Source: Sporothrix humicola (taxonomy: Eukaryota; Ascomycota; Sordariomycetes; Ophiostomatales; Ophiostomataceae). Taken from it: DNA of 64,000 nucleotides. The notes beneath the pieces are model-generated. The model was given only the letters and a program-made list of their open reading frames with translations, did no database searches and was not told where the DNA came from. The stretch lies in the NCBI GenBank assembly GCA_021396245.1, contig WNYE01000067.1, positions 1 through 64,000 of the forward strand. The letters are read 5' to 3'. The position numbers and the translations under genes were made by a program. This document shows, piece by piece, positions 12,259 through 25,640 of this stretch; the stretch's first letter is position 1, and every line of letters starts with the position of its first letter.

Positions 12259-12330
12259 TTTTTTATATTTTTTTCATATTTTTTTCATATTTTTTTCATA
12301 TTTTTTTTCATATTTTTTTCTTTTTTTTCG
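12259..12330. repeat. CATATTTTTTT tandem repeat
   Basis: About five copies of an 11-12 base unit, CATA followed by seven to eight Ts, then a T-rich tail. A low-complexity minisatellite in the gene-poor interval. Confidence 0.85.
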
Positions 12331-15300
12331 TTCAGGAAAATAACAGATTAACTGACCACACCGAAATATCACAAGAAAACAGAACCAAAGGGCAGGATAA
12401 CTAGTAACATCCTACCACCCACCATAAAGTGCCCTCCGTAGACAAGAGAACACTCCACTGATGTGATCTTACAATACCAGCACCTGCTTTTTTCTAGCAT
12501 ATTTTGGAGTAATATATTTCACACACAGTAATAAAACGTCGCGGTCCACCATTTCTCCAGGATCTACGCTGTAGGGACCAGACACCCTGCGATTTTGTCC
12601 ATTTAACTGACACGCGCGAGAATACGTCAAAAACAGATGAAGGGGCAGCACAGACCATATGGGTAGGGTGAGCAAGCCGAATGCACGAAGCAATTTGGTG
12701 GAAATGTGAGAGGGGCCTAGATGAGATCTAACTCAGGTTGCAAAAAAGGGCAGGAGCCGAGGGCTATCGATCTCATACCAGAAGCATAACTGAATACTGA
12801 AGTGATCTAAGGCCAAGCTAAGGAGGGGACTGGACACCCAACCACAACCAAGAAGAGAAGGAAGAACAGAAGATGCGCGAAGAACACAATCCAAAAGTTG
12901 ATGGAGGCAGTGCACTATCGATATCAGGATAACAACTCTCGCCAGAGGTCTATTGGTGGGAGTTACCGGAAGAGTCAGGAAGGCAATGATCACCGGGTCC
13001 TACTTGAAAATGCAGGCTGCCGACGGGAGCGCTGGCCTGACTATCCCTTGACCTTGTGATTGTCATGAGTTTGTCATTGTTTTGTCACTGGGGACGCACA
13101 AGGACAACAGTCTCTAGTATGTATGGTATTCATGTATATCATCGAAGAGTGAGAGAGACAAGACGGGGCTAGGAGGGGCTGGGAACACAAAGTTGATCTC
13201 ATCTATCTGAAGATTACCCCGGCCCCGGTGATGTATACAGAACATGTGCTGGCTGTGGCGTTTGTGCCAATCTCCAAGCCCATACGGCGCCCCTTGATTC
13301 CACTATATTAACCCTGTCGTTTGAGTGAGGTCACTTAAGATGGCGCCCGTGGGACAATTGTGACCCGAATGGGAGTCAAGTGACTACAACCCAAGCTTGA
13401 GAAATCAAAATCTACTGGTGACAAGATGCCTTCCCTGTTACAATTACCAAAACAACGGCTCAACTATCTAAGTGCCAGTAAACCTGTTTATCTCAAAAAC
13501 GTATTTCTATTAACAGAATGGCCTGGAATAGTTTTCATAGAGAGAAAAAATATGACATCGAATGATAAGTTCAAGAGCTCCGCGAGAGTAAACAGAAATA
13601 CACTACCATGTATTTATTGCCTTCCATTTCATCGGCTGAGCCATATCTGGGAACTATGAGTCAAAGATAATAACAGGACAAACTCAAAAGGCTAGATCAA
13701 ACGAAGTTCAAGGACGTTGTTGTTCCGAGGCTCTTAGTAACCAGGTTGTCTCTCTAGTGATGCTACTTACGAGCTCAAACCTGCGAACTGAGGCCTGCGG
13801 GATTGGAATAGAAGCCTGCAGTCGGAATGGTTGGTCGGGATGACATCGACTGATATTTGTGCACGTATTTTTCATTATTTTTAACCATCCTCCGCTGTCG
13901 TCCCTATCCTTTTTTCCGGTTTTGACTCTGTTTTCTATACCATCATAGCACATTTGAATCAGCCGCAACAAAATACCATAGTGATCCCGGCCGACCGTCT
14001 AGACACCTACTGTGATACCGTGGGCGCTGAAAATGAAAATTGTTTGGCTGATAGAAGCGAGATACCAGGGCGGCAGCTGAGAATAACAGATAAAGGTGGA
14101 GATGGGGCGCGGACGGATTCAGCGAAATCCTTGTGGCAATGTATATACAAGGAACGGGAATGACACAGTTGATTTGGTGGGTTCTCCATTTGACAGTGTT
14201 TATTTTTTATTTTTTAAAAGTCAACAAGGCCCTCATATGATGACATTTCTGCTCCCGCTGTCCCTCTATTAGCTTCTAGCTACTGTACCAACATTATCTT
14301 ACCACACATCACGGGTTCTGTAGGACGTCTTTTGCGGGACCCTGAAAAAGTGTTTAATTTACTTCTTTTGGACAATATGCCAGCCAACTGGAGAGAGCCT
14401 TTTGTTTGAGCTGGCAACTGGAAAGAACCAGAAGTACTGGAGAGGGTAAGAATTGCGAGAGTATGGGAGGGGTAAGTCTTGAGAGTCATTGAGGTGGTAC
14501 ATGATCTCGTCTACCATGCTGTGTATCCAAGACCTAAAATTGAGTGCCCTGCATAGACTCACCCACACACGCAAAAGACAATCGGTTCTAGCTTGCCTTG
14601 TATCCTGGGTTATTTTCTACTGATGCCGAACCAGGATTGCATGCACTGGGCTGCTTCGTTTTGTTTGCCCCCCCTTCCCAGGCAATGCCGCGATGTAGCT
14701 TGCCAGCCACCATGCGGCTTTGTTTTCCACGGGCCTTTTCTTTAACGGATGAAAGACATTGAGTATTGGCACAGCGATCGAGAAGTAAGGCTTGTGGCCT
14801 ATATCATACAGCATTATACAATATACGCGCAATATATAATATAGACACGGCGCTGAAGCGGATCCCGGATGACAGGATCGCCTATTTGAGGGTACCATGC
14901 CGGCAAGGAGCTCGAGGGCTGTCAAGAAGGAGGGACCAGCATATGTCTGTGAGAAAAATATCTGGTCCTTGGTCTTATGCGAAGAAGGGTGCTCTCTTAT
15001 TTACCTTATTTATTGGGCTACTTGTGTTGATGCATGCAGCCAGAACGGCGGTAAATAGACGACCTGACGGCTTCCCAAGTGCCATCCATCATGGGTTCGG
15101 GGCGTCGCAAATGGGAAGCAACCAAAATTTTGTACCATAACAATTGACAGAAATAAGAAACCATCCGAAGCGGCCCTGCTATCACTGAATAGATATCACA
15201 GCGAGGAAACAACTGTGACAGATATTTCTGTAGCGATTCCAGGCAAGGTCGTCAAAGATGCATGCCTGGAATATGGAGTTGCCGAAAGCCCATAAACCAT

Positions 15301-16222
15301 AAAGACACCGAGGGACAACGAGGATACTGAGATGTGCTGTCTACCAATCAGCTCTAGATGCAGATGGCGGAGGTTCCGTGCCAGCTCTGATCTCTCTGCC
15401 ATGGGACATGATTGCCGGACTGCCCTCCATGTTCTCTCGATGTAATTGTGCCGACGTGGCGATATTTCAACATTGGGCCTTGGTTGCGGGGAAGACAAGC
15501 TAAAGACAGACGGAGACTGAGACCGTCGTTGAACGTTTGAATGCTAATACCTAGCACTCAATTGAGTAGAATAATGCCATGAAAGCCGTTGGCAACTGAG
15601 CGCATTAGGATGAAATCGCGGCATACCAAACGGCCCTTTCGCCATGCAATGCCACGAAACGGACAAAAGACGATGCCCGTTTTGGGTTGGCGGGCGTTGA
15701 TAATTTGGGGGCCGACAGCAAGGGAAGGAGGAAGGCGGCAGGTTGGAATAAAAGACGCAATACAACTTGACCGACTGATTCAGAGTGGACTGATTGTTGA
15801 TGTTTGATTGCTTGACGTGGTTTTGGCCGTTGAGTGACTTTCGACTCTTAAGAGTATCTACAAAGGACGTTGTCTCTTGTATCGCAACTGCAGATGAACG
15901 TGCAAGTCCTAAAAGTACACCTGTCACCGTACTTACACGGAAAGTGCCACCAGGGCTTTTGCCGTGCCTTCCATACGAGCTTGACAGACACACAGTGGCA
16001 AGTTCCTGCTTTATTCCGTATCGTATTGTTCCTGAAAGCGGGAAGGAGCGAGGGCGCATTCTGGCCCTGTAGCTGTCAATGCCGCCCCGAGTTCGTGAGA
16101 GGATGTTATTCTCTTGTAGAGGAAAGACACAGAGCGGAGTGAGAGTTGTCTAAGCAGGGAAAGAGTGACAGGATGCTCAAAAAGAGAAGCTACAGTGACG
16201 CTAAAGACAAAAACGGACAATA

Positions 16223-16250
16223 CGCCGTAGCACTTGCGCCGTAGCACTTG
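16223..16250. repeat. Perfect 14-base tandem duplication
   Basis: CGCCGTAGCACTTG is present twice head to tail (16223-16236 and 16237-16250), and CGCCGT begins a third partial copy. The identity suggests a recent duplication. Confidence 0.9.
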
Positions 16251-17954
16251 CGCCGTTGTACCGCGCCGTTTCACCCGCCCTCCGTTATCGTCGAGCCAGC
16301 TTTGTCCTTCCCTCTCTGTGGCTGATCAAAACGGGAAAACGTTGCGCGTTTGCGGTGCTCGTTCGGTCGCTCTTGACGGCTGTGGAGAAGAAAGTCGCCG
16401 ACGACGATAGCCAAAAATCGCCAAAAGAAGGAAAAAAAGAAACGAGGTCCACGCAGTGACGGTGACGTCGGTCCGCAGCGGACGAGTGGACGGGAGTTTA
16501 GGCAATTTAAGAGAGTTAGGGCACTGGGGGCACACTTGTCTAGGCAGAGTTTTCAACAGCACACGCTATGAAGAGAAGCATAAAAGGCCCAAAAGCTCGC
16601 TAAAAGAATTAGCCAGAAAGTTTCTTCAGTATCTGCTTGTTATTTAGTTGGCTCCTTCTTCTTTTGTCAGGGACCACTGAACCTGCGATTCCATATTGAT
16701 TCTTTCCCCTCTTTTAACTTCAACTCGACGAAGAAGCTGCGATGGTCACGGAAGCATTGAGTTCAAAACCGGCAAAGACGAACCCACCTGGTTTGTTATT
16801 TTGAGCCAATGAGAAACGAGAAAAAGGCCAACCGTTTTGTGGCCCCTTCTTTTGCGGTTGCCTCCATAGCAAGCTTGTGTGACGTTTGATTCTTGCCTGA
16901 CAGCTTGCTTTCTTCTTGTTCGCTCTTGCCCCATAAGATAATTATAGAACAATGAAGCACAAGTATGTCGTGGGCGGGCCCTTCTTTGAAGCATCGTCTT
17001 CTGCCAACATGGCATTCCAAGGCATTCAAGGCTACTCGCATAAACGATGGTAGCTGGGGGGCAGCTGGCTAGCCAAGCTGTAATACTTCGTATCGTCGAC
17101 TCTCGCCTCTGTTCCTTTTGTCGGTCAACGGAGCAATAACTCGTTCGGAAGCGATCATCGCCCTGGACCTTCCTTGCTCTTGCCAGACTGTACACAGTAT
17201 GCCCAAGACCCGGCCGTACCTTCTCTCTTCTGTTCTTTTTTCGTCCCTTCCTCGCCTTCCTTCTCGTTCCCGCCTGCGCCACAACGAACACGACATGGTG
17301 AGTGCCAGCAAAGAGCTGACAGACTGGCCCGCTGGCAAGCAAAGAAGCTCGAGAAAACGGTTTGTGCCAGGCCCGAATTGGGAAAAAGTATGACGCACGT
17401 GCAAATCAGCGGAACTCGACTTCGCCAGGAAAGCAGGGACAAGGGCAAGAGAGGAAAGGAGGACACACCATCGCCTACCCAGGCCCAAGATGCACGCCAC
17501 ATATGCTTGCTTAACACACCACAGCCATGCCATTGTATTTGTTATCGCCTGGGCAATTGGGGTGCGAGCTTGGTGAGGTACGCGGATCCAATTTATTATC
17601 GCTGTGATCTTCAATCTTTTGAAAACCGTCGAGTGCCGAAACTAGTAGGAGCTTTGTCGCCGCTCAGGTTCCCAAGCCTCTCCCCTTTTCATCCCCCCCC
17701 CCTCTCTCTTCAAATCTGATTTTTTTCTTTTCAGAATCTTTTCCCAAGATTTTCCTTTGCCGATCATGGAGCCCACTCGTTTTGCTGCAGAATGGGCCGC
17801 CGCGTGTAAGTAGCGGGTGATGTGTGGAGGAAGCGCGCGCCCATCGTATCCACAGTGTTTATGCACGGCCATCTGTGCTTTCAACGGTCGCTCCTCTTTC
17901 ATTTTGTCTCTTTAGAATAGATAGAAACGACAGAAACGAACTCAGCAAGAAAAG

Positions 17955-18029
17955 CAAGAAAAGAAAAGAAAAGAAAAGAAAAGAAAAGAAAAGAAAAGAA
18001 AAGAAAAGAAAAGAAAAGAAAAGAAAAGA
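17955..18029. repeat. (AAAAG)n pentanucleotide microsatellite
   Basis: About fifteen uninterrupted AAAAG units. Frames through it on either strand give Lys- or Phe/Leu-rich artefact peptides, not genes. A likely length-variable locus. Confidence 0.95.
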
Positions 18030-19200
18030 GAAGGAAAACACGAAACACAATTGGCCGCACAGAGCATGCATAATAACGAACTGGTCTTTTGCTTGCTGTT
18101 TGCTGTTTGCCAAGCCCTGTATTTTCTGTTTCTCTCGTTCCCCTTCTCTGGAAAGGCAACGGCCGTCGCGCCGGCCACTGGTGAAACGCAGGGCCTGTTT
18201 GCTCTGGGGCTCGAAAAAGGGAGCGAACCCCTGGCGTGTTTGCAAAGCTATTGCATCTCATCATCTAAGTATGTTCTGTGGAGGAAGTGGCGGATATTTG
18301 AGGGAAGAAAAAAAGAAGTTACTGCTCTTTTTTGAATGATAAAATGTTGTGAGGGCATTTGGGGCCGTGTAGAAACAACGATGGTTGACCTTGCTATGTA
18401 CTGATGCTACCACGCTTTATTTCGCGGAGTGTATTGGACCGGGGATATCGAGACCTTGACGACTGTGTTTCGTTGTCTGTCCATCATCGCCAACCGAATG
18501 CCTGGCTGCTGTAACCGCTGAGGCTGCGCGTGTGACGGCCAACATGGGCTTCTCGTGCTGCCACACTGGCCAGACACCGGACGAACAGTCGTAGTTGGGC
18601 GAAGGGTTGGATATGAACGAAAGGGAGCTCAGCGAAGGGGGAGAAGTACGAAAAAGAAAATGAAGAAAAAAAAAAAGCTTCAGATGACGATTCTGTACAA
18701 GGGTCGCAGGCGGCAGAACCAACACATGTTTTCTGGACAAATACGCAACCGCAATATCGCGAACCAAGGGACCGTTCCCTCCCACACCAGGTTCCGTCAA
18801 ACAACCCCAGATTGTGCCCGGTACGTTGTGGTCGTACTTTTTGTTGAAGCTGTATGTATCTTAGCTTGGGCACTTTGCACGGAAACCAGGCTGTGCGTAT
18901 CCTGGTAGAAGAAACATTTGAGGAAGGAACGCGACAGAACGACAAAACGACGAAGCAGGAAGTCGCGTTCAAGCTGCCCTGCTATTTCCTGTTCTGCTGG
19001 ACTGCAACAAGATCTAGCCTTGCTCTGGACGTTGCTTCCCTTTTCTGTTGGTCTCCTCTTGCTCCTTCCAACAATAGCGAACAAGGAGTAATTGACACAA
19101 GGATGCTGCCCAGGCGCAGGTCCAGCACACACAAGAGACCCTGGCTTCGTTTCCTCGGTTTTCCTGGCCTTGCCGTTTTCCTGCCCAACGCCGTTGGGAC

Positions 19201-21202
19201 GTAAGATACATACGTATCTCTTGGAAATTTCAGTGTGCAAGAGCTCGTGCATTGATGCCGTCAATGTTCTCCTTTTTTTTGTGTGCTCTTGTGCTCGTTC
19301 GTTCTTTCCTTTTCTTTCTAAATCCAATTCTCGTCATTTTACTCACGACATCCCCTCCGCCCCCTGCCTTTCTACCCGCATCTCAACCACAGTCGCTCTT
19401 TCCCTTCCCAGTCATTGATCGCCCTTCTTTGTCGGCAGGCAAACAGCTCACCAAAAGCTGACACCAAACGGCCTAACAGTCTACGGTCCATTTGTACTCT
19501 TCCAACGCCGGCGCCAACACCGTCGCAAAACGGTACGCTTTCTAATAGAACCACCGTCGCCCGAGGTTGACCAACGCCGTATCGCCTCGTCTCGACCGCA
19601 GGCGAGCAAAAAGGACCGTTGACGGCAGCCCGTTGCCAACGCCTGCCGCTCCTGTTTACGGACCATCCATGTGAAAGTGAAAGTGAGATTGCGCGTGAAA
19701 GTGCAGGTGCAAGTACTCCTTCCTGCCGTGGGCTGCGCGCGGGTACTTGCTCTTCAAACGACGACTCCACTGCTGTTCCGTTACGCAACAGAGCAGGCGC
19801 ATTCTGCACGCTGCGCTGCAACTGCACTTTGCACTTTGGCTGCACTTCCAGGCCGCCATCGCTCGTTCCTTCCCCTTTGAAGGAGGGCCCTTTCTCTGTT
19901 GCTCTGAGGCTCTGTCTGTCTTTTTCTAGACGTTCTTTTGCCCGTCGCTCCTTCTGTGTTGCGTGTCGACCGTCCCGTCCACGGTCGCTGCTGCCCTGCT
20001 TGAGCTCAGCTGTCCAATCGAGCCAATATATCTCCTTTCTTGGCCCTCCCCTCTCATTAATGCTCTCTCCTTTTGTTGTCATCCTTTCCCTCCGAATTCC
20101 CTTTTCCCAACGTCCGTCGACAAGAACAAAAGAATAATAATACCACGCCTCGCCGTTCGATATTCCTGCATCCGTCACCCCGTCGCTCCGTCATCCGCTA
20201 TCCTCCATCTTCTCAATTCCCCCATTCTCCATTCTCCCTCTGCTCTCCACCCTTCTCCCCTCCATCCTCCGTCCCAAAACAGGAGCTGCAAAACAGCACC
20301 GCCCGCTTGGACACGCGAAAAAAGGGAAAAAATCTTCAGCCCGCACTCGCAGCTCGCAGGCCGCAGACACTGCACCTTTGCACGCATCCTTGACAGAGGT
20401 TTTACCAACAAAGCTTTACCGACCAAAAAAAAAAGAGAAAAACGTCTTTCGCGCAAGCGCTACTGTTCCCTCCGGCGACCCTCCGTCGCGACTAGCTCAC
20501 GCCGTTTATCACCTTTCACGCCTCTCACGCCTCTCCATTCCCGGCGACCCACAGTTACCCTTTATTTCGATTGTCAGTTTTGTCTCTCATCCAGGGCCAC
20601 CACGACCAAGGGACCCAGGCCTGCACGCCAGAGAATCGCCCACCAAAACTGCCCACACCCAGGAGGCGAAAAACAAAGCCTGCCGGCCCTGTGTACCTGT
20701 TGAACCTTTCTGCAAGGGCCTGGACAACTGCCAGAAAAACGCCAAAACACGCCAAAAAGAACCGAGACAGCGCCAGACAGCGACCGACCCGCCCAAATTT
20801 TTCACACGCCCACCTTGCCCACCTTTCCCACTCTTTTCCACCTTTTTCCCACGCTTGTCGACCAATCGCACGGCTCCATTGCCCATACCACGCTCCCCTC
20901 TGTCTCGTTCATCACCCAGATCCTGCTCTCTCGCGGACCCCCTCTCTGCTCACTCTTGATATTTTCTCGCCTGAGAACCCTCGCATTTGGTACTTCCTGC
21001 ATGCCTGCATGACCCGCCCATTGCTTTGTACTTTTTTTTTTGGCTCTCTCTGCTGTCCCGCGCCAGACTCCGTTCTCCGTACTCCATTTTCTTCCCTCTT
21101 TCTCGCCCACCTCCACCTCTCTCAACCCCCCCCCCTTCTGTGTCCTCCCCATTCTTCCCCCTTCCCTCTTAGCCTGCTCCGCCTGAAAGGTGTAGTAGTA
21201 CC
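19201..21202 (+). other. CT-rich upstream region/leader of the Ste20-type kinase gene
   Basis: The plus strand is strongly C/T-rich with few purine runs, especially from 20060 to 21200. This matches long fungal 5' leaders and explains the long open frames on both strands here, which have no domain content and begin at non-ATG codons or run out of frame into the kinase start. A run of nine Cs lies near 21126-21134. I see no coding exon upstream of 21203. Confidence 0.6.
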
Positions 21203-24200
21203 ATGGACAGCGGCGGCCAGAGCCTGAATACTCTTTCTTCCAACGGCACTTCCCATCTCCAACAACAACACCAGCAACAACAACATCGCCGCAGACTGAC
21301 GAAGAAGCCGCCGCCCTCGTCCTACAACCACTCTTCGTCGACGAGCTTCGATGGTCGCACAACCGACTCTCTGTCTCTGCAGAGCAAACGCAGCTCCACG
21401 AGTTTGAGGCGCGCCCCGAGCGCTCCCCAAACCCGCACCTCCTTCTCAGCCTACGCGTCGTCGTCAACTTCCTCGTCGCCGCGCCATTTGCCCTCTGCAG
21501 GCGCCCCGTCACTCTCCAATCCGTCGCCTATCCTACCCGGCAGCGAGTTCCTCACGGCCGACTACCAGCAGTATCAACACCAGAAGAAGCAGCAGCAGCA
21601 TCAGCCGCAATACGCTTCGCCTCCCCTTCACCCTTCTTATTCCTATCAAAATAACGCTTCGATCGCGGCCGCCGCCTCTGCTGCAGCATCCGCACCCTCC
21701 AATCGTATGAATAACAGCGCCATTCCCGACGCCTTTGCACGCTCGCCTGCACCCCGAAGTGCTCTGACGTCGCCATCTGAAGACTTTGTCGGCGCACCCT
21801 TTGACGGCGCTGCTATCTTGAACCGCATTGAGGAGACTGCGACGCCCACTCCCGTCCAATTCTCTTCATCGTCACAGTTCCAGCCTTTGCAACCCCTCAG
21901 AAACGCCCCAGCACCGCCCACATCATCGACATTGAGGGATCCGTCTACCAGCACCAACGCCACGATGCAGGCCTCGGGATTCTCTACCAGTGTGTCAGGC
22001 GGCCCGACACCGTCTTCCGCTGCCGCCAATGCCAGTAATCCTGCTATCACTGCGGCCACGACAACGACGATAGCATCAGCACCAGTCACAGCTGCTGCGT
22101 CACCAACGCCTTCGAATGAATTGAACGAGAAAACCCCGTCGGCACAGTCAGGGCCCAGCCGGCCCTCTGCAGGCTCTAGTTCCGACTCGCAGTTCCCAGG
22201 CACGAAACGCTACTCAGACGAGAGTAGGGAGTTCAGAGGCCCCGGCATGCTACGAAAGAAGTCGGGCTTTTCGGGCTTTATGACCAGTCTGGTCGGTTCG
22301 CCCAAGAAGCCGCTGATTTCCGCACCAGAGAACCCCGTTCATGTCACGCACGTCGGCTACGATAGCAACACGGGACAGTTCACAGTACGTCTTTGCAACA
22401 CCTGCCTGCAAAAAAATCAATCAATGCAATGAATGTTGTGGTTAACTGACACTCGAATAGGGCTTGCCCAAGGAATGGCAACGGCTAATCAACGAGAGCG
22501 GTATCACAGAAAAGGAACGGACACAGAACCCGGAAGCCCTCATGCAAGTCATTACCTTTTATAAGGAGACGACAGAGAAAGCACAAGAGGATCAGGTACT
22601 GGAAAAGTTCCACGACGCCCGTCCCGGCATGCCTCCACACGCGAACTCTTCCTCGTCTCTGGCCGCTCCTTCGCCCAGCGTCCCACCAGGCGGTGTGCCT
22701 GCAGGTTACTCGCCTATGTCGCCTCTCATTAGCCCGCCGGCGAGCCCTCGTTTCCCCCTTGTCAACTACGAGGGCAGCTTTGTGAACCCGCGCTCTCCAC
22801 CACCAGTTCCAAAGGGCCCGGGATCTGCATTAAAAGACATCAACTTGATGCCCAGTAGACCCGCTCCGCGGCCACCAGTCAGCCTCCCGTCTCGGTCGGC
22901 GCCCCAGGCGCCGTTCCCGCCAACAAAGGATTCCGGTATTGGCATGTCCCACCAGCAAGACGATGGATCGAGCCAGCCACCCATCGCGCCTCCGCCAAAA
23001 GACAACGTCCCCATGCTTCCCGAGGAACACCGCTCACGGTCGAACTCGCGCGTCACAGCCCCGTACCAGCCAGCAGGGGTTGGTATGAGCAGCTCGCAAG
23101 CGACTGCAGCCGCACAAGCCGCCGCATACCAGCAGCAGCTCCTCCAGCAACAGCAGGACCAGGCCATTGCGCAGGCGCAGGCCGCCATGACTGGACAACT
23201 CGGACGGACTACAAGCACACGCCAACAGCAGAAACCACAGATGCAGCAGCCTCTTGGCCATGGCCAGCAGCCAACGCCGCCGCAGTCCCAGCACCACCAG
23301 TTCGGCCGTTCTCCCGATATCAATGGTGCAGGGCGATCCCCACAGACCCAGCAGTACCCTGCCGCGACGACAGCGCAGCAGCAGCAGCAGCAACTCCAGC
23401 AGCTTCAGGCACAGGCTCGGCCACGCCAGCGCCCGCGTGCGAGCACCGCTACAGGCATCGACATTTCGACGCGTCTCCGGCAGATTTGCTCCGACGGCGA
23501 TCCGCACCGTATCTACCGTGGCTTCAACAAGATTGGCCAGGGTGCCTCTGGTGGTGTCTACACAGGCTTTGAGCGTGGTAACAACCGGCTGGTTGCTATT
23601 AAGCAGATGAACCTGGAGCAACAACCCAAGAAGGACTTGATTATCAACGAGATCTTGGTCATGAAGGACAGTTCTCACCCCAACATTGTTAACTTTATCG
23701 ACAGTTACCTTTGGGAAGGCGAGCTGTGGGTCATCATGGAGTTCATGGAGGGCGGTAGCTTGACCGATGTCGTTACCTACAACATTATGACTGAGGGTCA
23801 GATCGCATCCGTTTGCCGCGAGACGCTTAAGGGACTTCAGCATCTGCACTCCAAGGGTGTCATCCACCGCGATATCAAGTCGGACAACATTCTGCTTTCG
23901 ATGGAAGGCAACATCAAGCTCAGTATGCTCTCCTCCTCTCCCACCTATATTCCACCCACCCCTGCGATTCTTTTCATTTTACAGCTACTAACACTCATAC
24001 AGCTGATTTCGGCTTCTGTGCTACCATCAACGAGGCCCAAAACAAGCGGACAACCATGGTCGGCACGCCTTACTGGATGGCTCCTGAGGTGGTCATGCGT
24101 AAAGAGTACGGCCGCAAAGTTGATATCTGGTCCCTGGGCATTATGGCCATTGAGATGATCGAGGGCGAGCCTCCCTACCTTACCGAGTCGCCCCTTCGCG

Positions 24201-24511
24201 CACTTTGGCTGATTGCCACAAACGGGACGCCTGTCATCAAGGAAGAGCATAATCTCTCTGAAGTCTTCCGAGACTTCCTCTACTTCGCTCTGAAGGTGGA
24301 GCCTGATAAGCGGGCAAGCGCCCATGATCTTTTAAGGGTATGTTATTTGTTTTCCACTGACTCTTTCCTACATTTTATGACACCTTTCACATGACTAACA
24401 TACCTGCAGCATGATTTTATGAAGTTATGTGTGGACTTATCGCAGTTGTCGCCGCTGGTTCGTGCTGCCCGTGAAGCGAAAGCCCAGGAGAAGGCTCGGA
24501 AGGGTCAATGA
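21203..24511 (+). CDS. ste20: p21-activated (PAK) serine/threonine kinase, Ste20 type
   Basis: Exons 21203-22384, 22461-23922, 24003-24337 and 24410-24511 join to 1026 residues. Donors are GTACGT, GTATGC and GTATGT; branch sites such as CTACTAAC and GACTAAC are visible. Residues 1 to about 350 are Ser/Pro/Gln-rich and disordered. A CRIB Cdc42/Rac-binding motif (ISAPENPVHVTHVGY) begins near residue 372, and a Gln-rich linker follows. The kinase domain spans about 744-1000, with glycine loop IGQGASGG, Lys775 (VAIK), catalytic Asp865 (HRDIKSDN), Asp883 (DFG) and the PAK activation-loop signature GTPYWMAPE. No PH domain is present and the CRIB form differs from Cla4, which favours Ste20 over Cla4. 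Family role: effector of Cdc42 in polarity, MAPK signalling and cytokinesis. The short last exon encodes the conserved C-terminal helix. The leader upstream is unusually long and CT-rich. Confidence 0.95.
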
Positions 24512-25640
24512 GCAGTTCAATGGTCGAGAGAAGAAGACCAGACGACCAAAGGAACATTAACCAGAACGAATTTTGCAAAATATACCACGAAGACAATACG
24601 AACGAACGAAAGAGGCCAAACATTTACATTCTGGAACTGGCAGACGATGCTTTCTGCTTCACGTAGAAAGCGACTAGCACGGAAACGGGATATGGATATG
24701 ACAAGTGAACAATTCCTACAAGCGCACGCAGTCTCTACAACAAACGACTCGCTCACTTATGTCAAACAAAAAACTCTTGGATGCTGGACGTGCCCCGAGC
24801 AAGAGGGATGGATGGATATACACTACAGCACAGGCAATACAATGTCCATTTTGCCTTCCATTCTTGGCTATCACCTTTTCTCATGCATTTTCTTATGTCT
24901 CAGCCTCTTGCTCCCCTTATTCTATCTGTTAGGGAAGCCGAAAATTATCGATTTCGCTGTGATCTGTTGTAAACATAATATGTATTGTCTCTTACCTTGT
25001 TTGTCAGTCCAAAACCTGTGGGCAATTACAATAGTTCACATAATGGGGTTGCTGTCTTTTGGTATTTTGATATTTTGAATTTGTATTTTGATTGTGGATG
25101 TTGTCATCCATTCTATTCTTTGAAAAGGATTTTCCTTTCTTTTGATCAACGCGCACGAAAACACAACAATCGCTATTCTATGTTGGAGAGCCGTATGAAA
25201 TGCCGAAAACCATGTTGTAGAACCCCTTTTTGCAGCTTCGTGAAAAAAAAAAAAAAAAAAAAGGAGACGGGAAATGAAGAAAACACCCTCCAGTCTCCTG
25301 ACCTTGACTGGCGCAAGAAAATGCCGTCGTAATTGAGAAAAATAAAAAGCAAATGCATCACCTTTGCAGTTCCGTCCTTGTGTACTCCTGGGTTCACTAA
25401 ACAACCAGATGTGTTGAGTAGTAAAGGAAAAAAAAATGCAGTCGTCAATATGAGAAAAGATCATATGATCATATCGTTCAATAGCCCCAACCCTCTCTTC
25501 CATCATCCACATTAAGCCAAAGAGAAGAGTATGGGGCAACCAAATGGCGAGACAAATGGCACAAATCGTCGAGTAAATAATCGTAGTCGTTGGGTATCAT
25601 CGAGAATTATCCTCTACCGGAAGAGGCAGTTGTGTGCCGT
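24512..25640. other. Convergent 3' region, no gene seen
   Basis: This lies between the kinase stop (24511) and the stop of the minus-strand dehydrogenase (25641). It is AT-rich with a poly(A) run of about 20 bases at 25243-25262. Short frames have no recognisable content. Probably 3' UTRs and spacer. Confidence 0.65.
25243..25262. repeat. Poly(A) run of about 20 bases
   Basis: An uninterrupted A stretch in the convergent 3' region between the kinase and the dehydrogenase. Similar runs occur at 30893-30907 and 35418-35438. None is next to a recognisable retroposed gene. Confidence 0.9.

Larger units (their letters stand above)
10247..19200. other. Long gene-poor interval
   Basis: About 9 kb without a frame I can support. 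10247-10450 is the likely leader and promoter of the minus-strand KH gene. The remainder has mixed, partly AT-rich composition (lowest GC roughly 11.4-14.6 kb) and many short frames on both strands that lack recognisable domains, most starting at non-ATG codons. It contains simple repeats (12259-12330, 16223-16250, 17955-18029), a TACTTCGTA motif (17084) and a TATATAAG box at 11457 followed by a leader-like sequence but only a ten-codon ATG frame. Non-coding RNA genes or decayed elements cannot be excluded by eye. Confidence 0.6.

Noticed and set aside
17955..18029. Possible CRISPR-like array
   Set aside because: A simple pentanucleotide repeat without spacers, in a eukaryote.
17859..18264. 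Frames through the (AAAAG)n repeat resembling membrane or Lys-rich proteins
   Set aside because: Repeat translation artefacts in all frames.
19372..20178. 268-codon minus-strand frame
   Set aside because: It begins with GTG, has no domain, and is open because the plus strand is C/T-rich leader DNA with few reverse stops.
20571..21227. 218-codon plus-strand frame overlapping the kinase start
   Set aside because: Different frame from the kinase, non-domain Pro/Ser/Leu-rich composition, in a C/T-rich leader.
21203..24511. Identity as Cla4
   Set aside because: Cla4 carries a PH domain directly before the CRIB motif. None is seen in the first 370 residues and the CRIB sequence fits Ste20 better.
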